Positions 19,001-29,900 of a DNA stretch of 64,000 nucleotides are shown in pieces. The notes under the pieces are model-generated. The model was not told the DNA's origin and did no database searches. It worked only from the letters and a program-made list of their open reading frames with translations. Source of the DNA: Laceyella sediminis. Its GTDB lineage: Bacteria; Bacillota; Bacilli; Thermoactinomycetales; Thermoactinomycetaceae. The stretch is taken from NCBI RefSeq assembly GCF_003003125.1, contig NZ_PVTZ01000008.1, forward strand, positions 62,001 to 126,000. The letters are read 5' to 3'. How positions within the stretch are numbered: the first letter of the stretch is position 1; each line of letters opens with the position of its first letter. Position numbers and translations under genes: made by a program.

Positions 19001-22000
19001 AGCTGCACCGGCTTTGAGAACGCCCAGCATGCCGACGATCATTTCTAAGGAAGGAGGCATCATCAAGGCGATGATCTGGTTACGTTCGGCACCTTTGCCG
19101 CGCAACAATCTTGCCAACTGATTGGAGCGGATGTCCAATTCCCGGTAAGTGAGTTGTTCTTGGCCAAATACCACCGCCGGCTTGTCTGGGGTGCGAGCTA
19201 CTTGCTCCGCCCACAGGGAGTGAATGGTTTGATCTGCCGGGAACTCCACTTCAGAGTCATTAAATGCGACCAGCAGTTGTTCCTGTTCTTCTGCTGTCAC
19301 CAGTTGCAAATCGGCCAGACGGCAATCCGGGTTCTCCACGATTTGCTCCAACAGGCGGACAAAGTGGCCAGCCATGCGAGCGATCGTCGCGTGCTCGAAC
19401 AAATGCGTGCTGTAGCCGATGGTCAACTGTGTGGCATCATCTTTCTCCACCGTCCAGCTCAAGTCGAATTTGATTTTATTCCATTCCCATTCATAAGGCG
19501 TCAGTGGGAGACCAGACAACCGCATGTCAGACATCTCCATGTTTTGCACGGCAAACATCGTGTCAAACAGCGGATGGCGGCTCAAGTCGCGGTGTGCGTC
19601 CAGTTGATCGACCAATTCTTCAAACGGATAATCGCCATTTTCCAGCGCTTTGAGCATGCGTTCCTTCACATCGGCCAAAAAGGCGGAAAACGTTTTTTCC
19701 GGCTGCGGCTGGGTGCGGATCGCCAAGGTGTTGACAAACATGCCCACCATTTGCTCCAAGTCGGGATGGTCGCGGCCGGCCACCGGGAAACCGACGATGA
19801 TATCTTCTTGTCCTGCGTATTTGGACAGAAGCACATGATAGGTTGCCATCAACGCCATATGCAAAGTCACATTGTTCTCGATCAAGAAACGATCCAACTT
19901 TTGCATCAACGCGGTGTCAATTGGCATGGTGAAGTAATCTCCGTCGAACTGTTGCACCGGCGGACGCGGTTTGTCTGTCGGCAATTCCAGCATCGGCAGT
20001 TCCCCGCCCATCTCTTTCAGCCAATACGCTTCTTTCGCTTGCCATTGCTCTGTTTCTCTGTGCCCATTTTGCCACACCGCGAAATCTTTATAGTGAATGC
20101 GGAGCGGAGGCAAGTCAGCCCCATCATAGAAGCTGGACAGTTCTTTAAGCATCAGGTTCACAGAGACGCCGTCCGAAATAATGTGGTGCATGTCTATAAC
20201 CAGGTACTGCAAATCTTCTTCCACTTCGACCAATGCCATCCGGAACAATGGCGCTTTCGCCAAATCAAACGGCTGGATCAAAGAGGAGAGGAGGGTATCC
20301 AGTTCTGATTCATCGGTGATTTTCTGCTGAGTCACGGCAAAGTCCACGTGTGGATGAATCCATTGCACCAATTCTCCGTTCACAAAACCAAACGATGTGC
20401 GCAAGGACTCATGGCGGGCGATCAACCGGGTGCCAGCTTCTGTCAAGCGAGCCGGATCAAGCTGCCCTTCCACGCGCAACACCATCGGCATGTTGTAACT
20501 GATTCCGCCTTCTTCCAACTGTTGCGTGACATAAATTCGTTTCTGTGCCGAGGAGACAGGATAATAATCGCGCTTCTCAACCGGGTTGATCTCAGCATAT
20601 TTGCGGGTATCCGCCTGCTCGATCAAAGCCGCCAACTCTTTCACCGTCGGATGGCTGAAAATATCGCGCAGAGACAGGTGCACATCGCATTTCTTTTGAA
20701 TTTGCGACACCAAGGCCATGGCCTTCAGCGAATGGCCGCCCAATTCAAAGAAGTGGTCAAGAACACTCACACGGTCTACATTCAAGACCTCTTGCCACAT
20801 CAAGGCCAGCTCGCGCTCCAGATCCGTCTGCGGCGCCACATACTCCCGGTCGGAGCCCGCTGTACGATCTGGCTTGGGCAAAGCTTTCTTATCCACTTTG
20901 CCGTTGGCTGTCATCGGCAGGGCCGGCAGGGTCACCAAGTGCGCAGGAATCATGTAATCCGGCAAGGTCTGAGCAAGGTGCTGTCTCATGTCTGCGTATG
21001 TCCATTCGCCGTCGGTTACGACATAGGCACAAAGCGCCGTCTCCTGCTCATCCGTGTGAGCCACTACTACCGCTTCTTTCACTGCAGAATGCGCCATCAG
21101 ACGGCTGGTGATTTCCCCGATCTCGATGCGGAAGCCGCGAATTTTGACTTGATCATCGATCCGCCCCAAAAATTCAATGGTACCGTCCGGCAACCACCGC
21201 ACCAAATCCCCTGTCTTGTACATTTTTTGTCCCGGCTCAAACGGATTGTCCACAAACCGTTCCTGAGTCAGATCAGGGCGGTGCAGATAACCTCTAGCCA
21301 AACTTTGACCGCTCAAGCAGAGTTCCCCAGGCACACCGATCGGTTGCAACTGATGGTGTTCATTTAAGATGTACACACGATTGTTGGTGATCGGTTTTCC
21401 GATCGTGATCACATCGGCGTTTTCATCAATCCGGCCGCTGGTGGCAACAACAGCGTTTTCAGTGGGGCCGTAGTTATTGACCACTTCATACGATTGCGGA
21501 ACGATGTGTTGAGCGCGATCACCACCGATCAACAAGGTTTTGAGCGTTTGATTGGGCAATTTCATGAACTGCTCAGCAAATTGAGTCGGCAAGAAGCTGA
21601 TCGTGATGCCCTGCTCTTGGAAAAACGCATTTAATGCAACTACGTCGTAACGAACATCTTCTTCCACCATATACAGTGTTGCGCCCGCCACCAGCGTCGG
21701 GAAAATCTCCCACACAGAAGCGTCAAATCCGAAGCCCGCGTATTTGGCGCTGCGGTCGTCCGCCGTCAGGTTGAAGCGCTCCACATGCCACAGGCACAAG
21801 TTCATCAGTGCCCGATGCTCCACCATCACCCCTTTGGGCTGACCTGTGGACCCCGACGTGTAGATCACATAAGCCAGATCGTCCGCTTTTGTCTGAGTGC
21901 CCAGGTTGGTTGTCTCTCCTTGACGGAAAGAGGTGTCATCGATCAGCCATACATCCCCGTCCCATTCCACTTGCAATTGAACCGAACAATGCGTGAGCAA

Positions 22001-25000
22001 TAAGTTCGTGCGGCTGTCATCGAGCATATACCGGACGCGCTCAGCCGGATAATTGGGGTCGATCGGCAAATATGCTGCGCCTGCTTTCAACACGCCCCAA
22101 ATCCCCACCAGCATCTCAACCGAGGGTTGGAACATGAGAGCAACAATCTGTTCTTTGCCCACACCCTGTTGACGCAAACGGCGCGCCAATTGATTGGCCC
22201 GGTCATTCAGCTCGCGGTAAGTAACTGACTGACCTTGATGCACCACTGCGGGATGATCAGGGTTCCGTTGCGCCTGTTCTTCAAACAACGCAACAACATG
22301 CTGCTCGGTCGGATCTGCTCCTTCCGTTGCGTTGAACTCGACCAGCAATTGTTGTTTTTCTTCTTCGGTCACCAACTCCAACTCAGACAATTTCACCGTC
22401 TTATTGTCAATGATTTGTTTGAGCAAATGGAAATAATGGCCAACCATGCGTTTAATCGTTTCCGGCTTAAACAGATGGGTTGCGTATTCGACGGAAAGGC
22501 TCCAATCGGTTTCGTCAAATGTCCAGCTCATATCGAATTTAGCGGTATTCCAATCCGTCTCATACGCCTCGAACCGGAGGGTGTCATCTTGGCTTTGAGC
22601 CGCTTCAAAGCTTTGGATCGTGAAGGTCGTGTCAAAGATCGGATGACGGCTCAAATCTCGTTGCTCTTGCAATTTTTCAACCAATTCTTCAAATGGATAA
22701 TCACCGTGTTCAAAGGCAGTCAGCACCCGCTTTTTTACATCAGCTGCAAACTCGGTGAAGGATTGGTCTTGTTTTGGAAAATTGCGCAGGGCCAACATGT
22801 TGACAAACATCCCGACAACTGATTCCAGATCGGCATGAGAACGGCCCGTGATCGGAGCGCCCACCACGATATCTTCTTGGCCTGTGTACTTTGCCAGCAA
22901 CACATTGTAGACTGACAGCAACACGATATACAGTGTGCTTTTTTCTTCAGCCACGAAGGACTGCAATTTTTCCTTGAGGTCCGGATCGGCCGCAAAGGTG
23001 AGCAGCTTTCCGGTCAGCTGTTGTACCGCAGGCCGCGGGAAGTCCGTCTTCAACTCCAAGGTCGGCACGGAATCCTGGAATTCTTGCAACCAGAACGCTT
23101 CTTGCTTGTTCCACTCTTCTGATTGCAGGAGCGACTGTTGCCACACTGCATAATCTTTGTATTGGATCTTTTGCACCGGCAATGTTTTGTCATGGTACAA
23201 GTGAACCAGTTCGCGATAGAGAATTTCAGTAGAGACGCCATCGGAAATGATGTGGTGCATATCCATCAACATGATGTGGCGCTCTTCCTCGACCTGAATC
23301 ACCGCGATGCGGCACAATGGCGCCTGGCTCAGATCAAATGGGCGAATGCGCGCATCAATCAACGCTTGCACTTCTGATTCATCTTCCGCCGTCACCCAAT
23401 CCACTTGCAACGTGACATCCGAATGGATTTTTTGCATCAATTCGCCATCCCGCATGTGGAAAGAGGTGCGGAACGATTCGTGGCGTGCGGCCAATTGTCT
23501 TACCGCGTGTTCCAATTTCTCCCGATTGAGCTTCCCGGTGAGTTCCAAGGTCATCGGAATGTTGTACCCAATGCCGCCTTCTTCCAGTTGCTCTACCACA
23601 TACAAGCGCTTTTGCGCCGAAGACACGGGGTAATACTCCATCTCATCCGCTTTCTCAATCGCCGCAAACGAGGTGCTTTTCGCTTTTTTGATATAAGCGG
23701 CCAACTCTTTGACCGTATCTCGGGCAAACACTTCCCGCAACGGAACATCCGCGTCCAACTCTTTCAGGATGCGCGAAGTCAGCATCATGGCTTTGATCGA
23801 ATGGCCGCCCAACTCGAAGAAATGATCTTCGATACCAACTCGCTCCACACCCAAGACTTCTTGATAAATGCCAACCAACGCTTCTTCAATTCGGTTGGTC
23901 GGAGGAACATAATTGGCCGTAGACACTTTCTCCGGCACCGGCAACGCCTTGCGGTTCACCTTGCCGTTTGACGTGAGCGGGAATTTGTCCAACTCTACGA
24001 AATATGAAGGCACCATGTACTCCGGCAACGTCACTCCCAGATGTTGACGTAGCTCAGCCGCCGTCCACGCCTGACTCGCCACGACATACGCAGCGAGATA
24101 AGCGGCACCTGATTCGTCGGTCCGCGCCATCACCACGCACTCGGTGATCGCTGGATGTTCCAGTAGCTTCGTCTCAATCTCTCCCAGCTCGATCCGATGT
24201 CCTCTGATTTTCACTTGATGGTCGATCCGACCCAAGTATTCCAACGTGCCGTCAGACAGCCAACGCGCCAAGTCCCCCGATTTGTACATCCGCGCCCCTG
24301 GGTTAAACGGGTCCTCGATGAAACGCTCCGCTGTCAACTCCGGCCGGTTCAGGTACCCCCGCGTCACACCTGCCCCGCTGACATACATCTCTCCTGCAAC
24401 CCCGATGGGCACCGGATTCATCTGTTCATCCAACACATACACTTTCAATGTCGGGATTGGCACCCCAATGTTGCTCACATTGGACTCGATTTCCCGTTCC
24501 GTGATCTCTTTATAAGTCACGTGCACGGTCGTTTCCGTGATTCCGTACATGTTGATCAATTTCGTTTGCGGATACCGCTCTCGCCACGGTTTCAACATGC
24601 TCGGTGCCAAGGCTTCCCCGCCGAAGATCACCATTCGCACCGACATTTCGTCCGATTTCGGCCCCATCATCTCCACATTGGACAATTGGTAGAACGCGGT
24701 TGGCGTTTGGTTCAAGACGGTTACCCGCTCCCGCTTCAGGAGATCCAAAAACGCTTTGGTGTCTTTGGCCACCAACGCCGGCACCACGACCAACTTTCCG
24801 CCGTACAAGAGGGCCCCGTACATCTCCCACACCGAGAAGTCGAAGCTGAAGGAGTGGAACATCGTCCACACATCGGCCTCGGAGAAATCGAACAGGTTGC
24901 GGTCGTTAAACAGCAAGCGAATCACATTGCGGTGCTCCACCATCACCCCTTTGGGATTGCCCGTCGAACCGGAGGTATAGATGATGTAGCACATATCCTG

Positions 25001-26812
25001 CGGCTCATTCACCGAAGCTGGCGCTTCTACTCCCTCTTGCCAAACGATCTCGTCGAAATAAACGATTTCGCCGGTGTAAGAGCCCGGCACTTCTAGCCCT
25101 TTCCGCGTCAGCAACAGGTTCGTGCCGCTGTCTGCCAGCATGTAGGTGATGCGGTCTTGCGGATACAGCGGGTCGATTGGCATGTATGCGCCGCCCGCTT
25201 TCAATATCGCCAGCATGCCGACGATCATTTCGATGGAACGTTCCACCATCAAGCCTACGACTTGATCCCGTTTTACTCCGCGCTCGCGCAGCATGACGGC
25301 CAATTGGTTGGCGCGGTCTTCCAACTCGCGGTAAGTAAGCCGTTCTTCTTCAAACACCACTGCGATGTTGTCCGGCGTCCGTGCCACTTGTTCAGCAAAA
25401 CGTTGATGAATGGTTTGCGCTGTCGGATAGTTGGCGTCTGTTTGGTTGAATGCTGTCAGCACTTGTTGCTTCTCTTCTTCGGAGATCACACTGATCTCGG
25501 CTACCGGCACCTGTGGATTTGCCAATACTTGCTCGATCACATAGCGAAAGTTGCGGGTCAGATTTTGCACAAACACTGGATCGAACATCGCCCGGTTAAA
25601 TGAAAATCTGACTTCAATCCGATCCTCATCATAAGGAATGACCAACACGTTAAACTGGTAGTTGGTTTGTTCATACGCCTCAGAACCGACCACTTTGAAA
25701 CCCATTTTGGCCATACTCTCATCCATGGCGTCAGCATCGAAGGGATAGTTTTCAAACACGAACAGATGATCAAACAAATGGTTGTTCAACGCGCTGTTGG
25801 CTTGGATATCCGCCAAGGACAAGTAATCGTACTCTTCGGATGCGATCGTCGATTGTTTGGCCCTTTGCGCCAACTCGATGAACGAAGCACCCTCTTTGGT
25901 GCGCACGCGAACGGGAATCGTGTTGATGAACAAGCCAACAATGTTTTCGATATTGCGAATGTTTTTGTTGCGGCCTGACACAACCGCCCCAAACACTACA
26001 TCATCCGTGTGATTCATCCGTTGCAACAGGACACCCCAGATGCATTGGAACAGGTTGTTCAAGGTGAGGTGATGTTGTTGCGCCAATTTGGTCAAGCGTT
26101 TTACCACCGTTTGATCCAATGTGCAGACGATTTCTTCCGGCTGGAACTCATCTCCGCTCGTGTGATAGCCTTGGCGCGGAATCTCACTCATCTGCGTGTA
26201 TCCTTCCAGATACGTCTTCCAGTACGCCTTCGCTTCATCATGATCTTGTTTGTCCAACCAGCGGATGTACTCACTGTAAGGGGTCGTTTTTGTCAGCACT
26301 GGCTTATTGCTCGCCAGCAGTTGCCCATAAATGTCAAACAACTCATCGAGCACGATGCCCAAGCACCAACCGTCCATCAGGATGTGATGGTGGCTGAAGA
26401 TAAATTCGTAGCGGTTAGCCTCCGTTTTCACTATGGCAAACCGCACCAGCATATCCCGTGACAAGTCAAACCCTTTTTCGCGATCTTTGCGCTTATATTC
26501 GCTAAGAAATGCTTCTTTCTCTTCCGTGGGCAGTTGGCTGATGTCATGGTAATCCAATGTCGCTTTGCGTCGCCGTAAAACCACTTGCCGCGGCTTGGCT
26601 AATTTCTTGTAACTGAAAATCGTCCGGAACACTTCATATTTGTCCACAATCCACTGCACGCTCTCCGCAAACTTGTCGATATCCAGGCTACCCTCGATGG
26701 TTAGCGCCATTTGCTCGAAATAAGCGTTTCCTTCGTCGTGGATGGAATGGAACAACATGGCTTCCTGCATGGGTGAAAGGGAGTAAATATCTGCAATTTG
26801 CTTTTTATCCAT
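13040..26812 (-). CDS. Non-ribosomal peptide synthetase, modules 5-8 (C-A-T x4, terminal E)
   Basis: This second synthetase extends and finishes the peptide. Phosphopantetheine serines are Ser1005, 2028, 3052 and 4091. The first C domain (HHHILMDGW near 143) is of the type that accepts a D-residue donor; the other three (MHHIISDG) are of the L-donor type. Specificity codes, aligned by hand to GrsA, are: A5 DFWNIGMVHK (Thr, exact textbook code), A6 DAWFLGNVVK (Leu, exact), A7 DAWTVAAVCK (Phe), A8 DGFFVGGVFK (branched-chain, Ile/Val). The last domain, about 4141-4575, is an epimerase (HHLVVDAVSW near 4277). The chain ends 15-20 residues later with no thioesterase, reductase or C domain and no docking tail. 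I start at ATG 26812 (MDKKQIADIYSLSPMQ), 9 nt after GGGAGGT; ATG 26911 has GGAGG 11 nt upstream and would add 33 residues of low-complexity sequence. Confidence 0.95.
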   Translation of the reverse strand: MDKKQIADIYSLSPMQEAMLFHSIHDEGNAYFEQMALTIEGSLDIDKFAESVQWIVDKYEVFRTIFSYKKLAKPRQVVLRRRKATLDYHDISQLPTEEKEAFLSEYKRKDREKGFDLSRDMLVRFAIVKTEANRYEFIFSHHHILMDGWCLGIVLDELFDIYGQLLASNKPVLTKTTPYSEYIRWLDKQDHDEAKAYWKTYLEGYTQMSEIPRQGYHTSGDEFQPEEIVCTLDQTVVKRLTKLAQQHHLTLNNLFQCIWGVLLQRMNHTDDVVFGAVVSGRNKNIRNIENIVGLFINTIPVRVRTKEGASFIELAQRAKQSTIASEEYDYLSLADIQANSALNNHLFDHLFVFENYPFDADAMDESMAKMGFKVVGSEAYEQTNYQFNVLVIPYDEDRIEVRFSFNRAMFDPVFVQNLTRNFRYVIEQVLANPQVPVAEISVISEEEKQQVLTAFNQTDANYPTAQTIHQRFAEQVARTPDNIAVVFEEERLTYRELEDRANQLAVMLRERGVKRDQVVGLMVERSIEMIVGMLAILKAGGAYMPIDPLYPQDRITYMLADSGTNLLLTRKGLEVPGSYTGEIVYFDEIVWQEGVEAPASVNEPQDMCYIIYTSGSTGNPKGVMVEHRNVIRLLFNDRNLFDFSEADVWTMFHSFSFDFSVWEMYGALLYGGKLVVVPALVAKDTKAFLDLLKRERVTVLNQTPTAFYQLSNVEMMGPKSDEMSVRMVIFGGEALAPSMLKPWRERYPQTKLINMYGITETTVHVTYKEITEREIESNVSNIGVPIPTLKVYVLDEQMNPVPIGVAGEMYVSGAGVTRGYLNRPELTAERFIEDPFNPGARMYKSGDLARWLSDGTLEYLGRIDHQVKIRGHRIELGEIETKLLEHPAITECVVMARTDESGAAYLAAYVVASQAWTAAELRQHLGVTLPEYMVPSYFVELDKFPLTSNGKVNRKALPVPEKVSTANYVPPTNRIEEALVGIYQEVLGVERVGIEDHFFELGGHSIKAMMLTSRILKELDADVPLREVFARDTVKELAAYIKKAKSTSFAAIEKADEMEYYPVSSAQKRLYVVEQLEEGGIGYNIPMTLELTGKLNREKLEHAVRQLAARHESFRTSFHMRDGELMQKIHSDVTLQVDWVTAEDESEVQALIDARIRPFDLSQAPLCRIAVIQVEEERHIMLMDMHHIISDGVSTEILYRELVHLYHDKTLPVQKIQYKDYAVWQQSLLQSEEWNKQEAFWLQEFQDSVPTLELKTDFPRPAVQQLTGKLLTFAADPDLKEKLQSFVAEEKSTLYIVLLSVYNVLLAKYTGQEDIVVGAPITGRSHADLESVVGMFVNMLALRNFPKQDQSFTEFAADVKKRVLTAFEHGDYPFEELVEKLQEQRDLSRHPIFDTTFTIQSFEAAQSQDDTLRFEAYETDWNTAKFDMSWTFDETDWSLSVEYATHLFKPETIKRMVGHYFHLLKQIIDNKTVKLSELELVTEEEKQQLLVEFNATEGADPTEQHVVALFEEQAQRNPDHPAVVHQGQSVTYRELNDRANQLARRLRQQGVGKEQIVALMFQPSVEMLVGIWGVLKAGAAYLPIDPNYPAERVRYMLDDSRTNLLLTHCSVQLQVEWDGDVWLIDDTSFRQGETTNLGTQTKADDLAYVIYTSGSTGQPKGVMVEHRALMNLCLWHVERFNLTADDRSAKYAGFGFDASVWEIFPTLVAGATLYMVEEDVRYDVVALNAFFQEQGITISFLPTQFAEQFMKLPNQTLKTLLIGGDRAQHIVPQSYEVVNNYGPTENAVVATSGRIDENADVITIGKPITNNRVYILNEHHQLQPIGVPGELCLSGQSLARGYLHRPDLTQERFVDNPFEPGQKMYKTGDLVRWLPDGTIEFLGRIDDQVKIRGFRIEIGEITSRLMAHSAVKEAVVVAHTDEQETALCAYVVTDGEWTYADMRQHLAQTLPDYMIPAHLVTLPALPMTANGKVDKKALPKPDRTAGSDREYVAPQTDLERELALMWQEVLNVDRVSVLDHFFELGGHSLKAMALVSQIQKKCDVHLSLRDIFSHPTVKELAALIEQADTRKYAEINPVEKRDYYPVSSAQKRIYVTQQLEEGGISYNMPMVLRVEGQLDPARLTEAGTRLIARHESLRTSFGFVNGELVQWIHPHVDFAVTQQKITDESELDTLLSSLIQPFDLAKAPLFRMALVEVEEDLQYLVIDMHHIISDGVSVNLMLKELSSFYDGADLPPLRIHYKDFAVWQNGHRETEQWQAKEAYWLKEMGGELPMLELPTDKPRPPVQQFDGDYFTMPIDTALMQKLDRFLIENNVTLHMALMATYHVLLSKYAGQEDIIVGFPVAGRDHPDLEQMVGMFVNTLAIRTQPQPEKTFSAFLADVKERMLKALENGDYPFEELVDQLDAHRDLSRHPLFDTMFAVQNMEMSDMRLSGLPLTPYEWEWNKIKFDLSWTVEKDDATQLTIGYSTHLFEHATIARMAGHFVRLLEQIVENPDCRLADLQLVTAEEQEQLLVAFNDSEVEFPADQTIHSLWAEQVARTPDKPAVVFGQEQLTYRELDIRSNQLARLLRGKGAERNQIIALMMPPSLEMIVGMLGVLKAGAAYLPVDPHYPQHRIEHMLSDSEAALLLTLGEPTVPEAYAGETIRVEEIPWTELDGDAVDNGNDSSDLAYMIYTSGSTGKPKGVMIEHRSVCNLQLVAHALDITEDSRVLQFASFSFDASVWEIFPSLLHGATVVMEEKEKLFYDFAGWLRAQEITTMTLPPTVLKSLSPENLPALRTVVTAGEACPQDLIKVWSKDFTFINAYGPTETTVCATLAKLSPQMSKPPIGKPIANQKVYIVNEHNHLQPIGVPGELCVSGAGLARGYWNRPDLTAEKFVDNPFVPGEKMYRTGDLARWLPDGNIEYLGRIDEQVKVRGFRIETGEIEAKLLEHPAVNEAVVITREMNGEMVLCGYVIAQSTVGDADLRAHLATELPDYMIPSYLTQLDQFPLTPNGKVDKKALPEPEGAQTGDTYEAPATEVEKRLSQIYEEVLNVEPVGALDHFFKLGGNSLKAMLLTARIHQELGVQISLREVFSRPVLRDLAHLIGQAEQTGFEEIRPVEERDYYPVSSAQRRLYVTQQFENVHVGYNMPLISEIKGNLSIAHLESAFAQLVQRHESLRTSFHFHDGELVQKIAPTVPCQIERLHATHLEEAKRMAESCIRPFDLSQAPLARMTLISLAEDHHILVFDMHHIISDGMSMDILMHDLMSLYQQKPLSALKVQYKDYAVWQERYMQTEQWKQDEAYWVNQFSGALPVLELPTDYPRPNVMRFDGNQVGFQLDAALTSQVKQFAFERQVTLHMVLMAAYQLLLSKYSGQDDLIVGSPVAGRPHPDLQSVVGMFVNTLAIRNRLQPEQTVESLIDAVKQQVLEAYEHAEYPLEELLERLDVQRDLSRQPLFDTLLTVQNIDMGELELPGLRIEPVDMDWKAAKFDMNWVFVEADQLELTVEYSTHLFKQETIERMVRHFTHLLAQVVNQPSARLADLELCTEEEKRQILFDFNQTQAEFPREATVHQLFEQQVAQTPERICLEWENRTMTYAEVNRRANQWARVLRANGLQPNQRVGVIADRSFNQIIALLSILKAGGAYVPIDPTYPVERIQYMLSDSDVRLLLMQPDLSVPQGYDGDVIFINQSLGLDEEDTNLTNVNTADDLAYIIYTSGSTGKPKGTLTIHRNIVRTIVNNGYIEVGEEDTLMQLSNYAFDGSTFDIYNALLNGAKLILVPKELLMSLEDLTKLIREREVTISFMTTALFNTLVEFDLSCFDKMKKIVFGGEKASLAHVKKAVAYLGDGRLINGYGPTETTVFATTHAITQEVATTNRVPIGKPLNNTTVYVLNERNQLQPIGVPGELCVAGDGVALGYLNNQKLTEERFVPNPFKEGDRMYRTGDLVRWLPDGSIDYIDRIDQQVKIRGHRIELGEIESKLLEHPGVKEAVVLALEEESGQNPSFLCAYVVCEEQEEAADLHRHLEQSLPDYMVPSHYIQLDELPLTSNGKLDKRALPRPEANADAGVEYVAPTTATEKLLAEIWQDVLKRERVGIHDNFFTLGGDSIKAIQIAARASQQQYRLQISDLLKHPTIASLAPYVSVKGENMENHVVEGPVPVTPVQQWIFGLSDVPEHWNMAVVLHRPECWDADALRKVWRKLVQHHDALRMSYSFQDGQWTQFNRGYDEQEADAYFTVEEFNLMDESEEVDVATVIEREANRMHESLSLTDGPLVRCGVFYTHDGDYLLIIIHHLVVDAVSWRILSEDLYSAYEQVLQEKEIRLPDKTTSFKTWSESLRDYANSDAFMQAEWPYWQQVVAQEVAPLPVDMESDGKYLIRDVGVAEITFSKEETKALLTEVHDAYQTEINDILLTALSLTVKEWTGEPVAVHMEGHGREEIAEHVDVTRTVGWFTSIYPVVFDLTALDVAKAIQEVKATIRSVPNRGIGYSLLRYMLEPSKREALSFVLKPEINFNYQGQFVQDVEAGETELMSVSVGQGVSPLNQWPFKLDFNGLVEEGQLLISVRYPKTVYHHSTVEGLVQRYQEHLRNIIAHCLKKRAEQKGQRV

Positions 26813-26914
26813 CGATGCCTTACCTCCCAAATCAAAGTGATCAGTACTTGGGGAGGGGAGGGTTGCGCCACTGATTGCGCCACCCCCGTTTCCTTCCCAT
26901 ACAAACGTCATGTC

Positions 26915-29900
26915 TTACAGATCCTCCAGAAGTTCAGCAATGCTGTCCAGTTCGTCGTAAGTTAAATCATCTGAACTGAAATCACTTGGCGTGTAATTGG
27001 GCTCTTGCTGCGACAGGCAGTGATCAACCAAGTCAATCAGGTATTGCCGGTAGCGCTCGCCAAGGGCCTCCATGGTTTCCTTCCGGTGAAGGTGAGTGTG
27101 GTAAGTGAGATGAATCTCCAATTGGCCTTTCACAATCAATTCATTCACTTCCAACAGGTAACGGTTTGGCATCGAAGCCCCTACCGCTTGTCCCGTCGGC
27201 AAGTCGCTGATCACCACTTCCCCTTCCTCTTCATCGGAATCAAATTGTCCCAAATAGTTGAACAGGATGTCGGGTGACAGGGAAAAAGCTAGGTCTTGCT
27301 TGTGCTCCGGCGCCGTCAGATGTTGTAGGATACCATAGCCGACACCTTTGTTGGGGATTTTGCGCAAGTGCTCTTTCACCTGTTTGATCGACTCTGCCAA
27401 GTCGCCCCCGCTTACATCTACCACTACGGGATAAATCGAAGTAAACCAACCCACGGTGCGGGTCAAATCGATATCCTCGATGATCTCTTCACGCCCATGC
27501 CCTTCCAAATAAACCGCGAAACGTTCTTCTCCTGTCCAATCTTTGAGCGCCAAGCCCAAAGCGGCCAGCAACAGGTCGTTGATCTCGGTCCGGTATGCTT
27601 GATGGGCATCTGTCAAAAGCTGTTTGGTCACCGACTCAGGCAATCGCACGACGACTGTGTCCTGATCCCCGTACACCTGGGTTGCGTCTTGCGCACCTTC
27701 CCGTGGCAACGGCGCGACTTGTTGGCTCTCCAGCTCCTGCCAATACGGAATCTCCTTCAACAGCGCTTTGCTATTGGCATACTCACGCAACATCCGGCTC
27801 CACGCCTGGTAAGAATGGGTTTTATCCGGGAACTTGATCGGTTGATTCGTGAGCGCTTGGCGATACCCCGCCTCCAAATCCTCGACCAAGATCCGCCAAG
27901 ACACCCCATCCACAATCAAGTGGTGAATGACGATCAACAGATGGTCAGCTTCTGGTGCCTTGAACAATCCCAATCGAATCAACGGACCTGCCTCGATATT
28001 TAGGCTGGCGTGCAAGCGGTCGGCTTCTCGCTCGATGCGGGCGGCCACATCCGGCTCCCCGGCCAGGTCAAACAGTTCCAGCGTAAACGCGTCCGCTTCC
28101 GGCTCGCGTCCAGTTTGCACCCATTGTCCGTCCGTTTGGGTGAACACATGGCGCAAAGCGTCGTGGTGTTCCACGATTTTGGCGAACACGGTCCGCACCA
28201 TTTCCTCATCCCAACCACCGCGACGGGTCAACAGCATCGCCTGGTTGAAATGATGCGGTGCCTCCGCATGCAAAGTGAGGAAATCTCGTTGGATCGGAGT
28301 AAGCGGTACTTCGCCCGTGACCGGCCCTTGGTCGATGACCAACTGATTCCGTTCGATGAACGGCGCCAGTGCCGAAATTGTCTCATACTGGAAGATGTCT
28401 TTGATGTTCAGGCGCAGTTGGTGTTGTGCCAGACGAGCTGCGATTTGAATCGCTTTGATGGAATCTCCGCCCAATTCAAAGAAGTTGTCATGAATCCCGA
28501 TCCGCCCGATCTGCAAAACTTGCTGCCACACCTCGGCCAGCAGGGCTTCCACTTCATTGGTGGGCGCCGCATATTCCGCTCCGCTCACGACGTATTCGGT
28601 CGGTTCGGGTAGCGCTTTGCGATCCAGCTTACCATTGGCGTTGAGCGGCAGTTCGGGCAGTTCCACAAAGTAGGCCGGAATCATATAGTCAGGCAACCCT
28701 TGGCCCATATGCTTGCGCAATTCGGCCACATCCCAGTCCGCCTCGCTAACCAGGTAGGCGCACAGGTAAGCTTGTCCTTGCGCATCGTGGCGGGCGATCA
28801 CCGCACCATCTTTCACAGCGGGGTGCTTCATCAATTGACCGGTCACTTCATCCAACTCAATGCGGTAACCCCGGATCTTCACTTGATGGTCCATGCGGCC
28901 CAAATACTCGATGTTCCCATCGGACATCCACCGCGCCAAATCTCCCGTCTTGTACATCAACTCTCCGGGGAGATAGGGGTTGGGAACAAATTTCTCCCGG
29001 GTCAGGTCTTCCCGGTTGAGGTATCCGCGGGCCAGACAGGTTCCGGACAGACAGAGCTCACCTGGCACACCGATTGGTTGCAGTCGGTTGCGCTCATCCA
29101 GCACCAGCAATTGGACATTGGCGATGGGTTTACCAATCGGTATCACATCTGGATCATGGTCTGTCGGGCAATCATAGTACGAGACGTCTACCGTCGCTTC
29201 GGTCGGCCCGTACAGATTGTACAACCGGGTTCCATTCACACGATACATCGTGTCCCGGAAACGGGCAGCATGGTTGGGCAACAGCGCTTCCCCACTGGTA
29301 AACACCCGCCGCAAGCTGGACAAGCGAGGCAAGTTGGATTCATGAAGGTGTTCCAAGAACAGATGGAACATGGACGGCACAAAGTGCATGGTGGTGATGC
29401 CGTAACGCTCTATCGTGTTGATCATAAGCTCCGGCGCTTTCTCACCGCCCGGCTCCAACAGGTGCACGCGAGCACCGACGAAGAACCACAAGAACAACTC
29501 CCACACCGACACGTCAAACACGATCGGCGTTTTTTGCAAGATGACATCTTCCGGGCCAAACTCATATTGGCGCGCCATCCATTCGATCCGGTTATACGCC
29601 GTGTAATGCTCGATCATGACCCCTTTGGGCTTCCCAGTAGACCCCGAGGTGTAAATCACATATGCCAAATCTCTCACTGTAGCAGTGGCTGGCAAATTGT
29701 CGGCTTCCCCTTGCTCCAACGCGATTTCGTCCAGATAGAGTACTTCTGCGTCGAAAGAACCAGCCAAGCCGCGGAACTTGCTCAGTGACAAAATCAAGCG
29801 CGCTTCACTGTTGTCGAGCATGTAGGCGATCCGTTCTTCTGGGAATTCAGGCGAAATCGGCATATACGCCGCACCGGCTTTGAGAATCCCCAAGATGCCG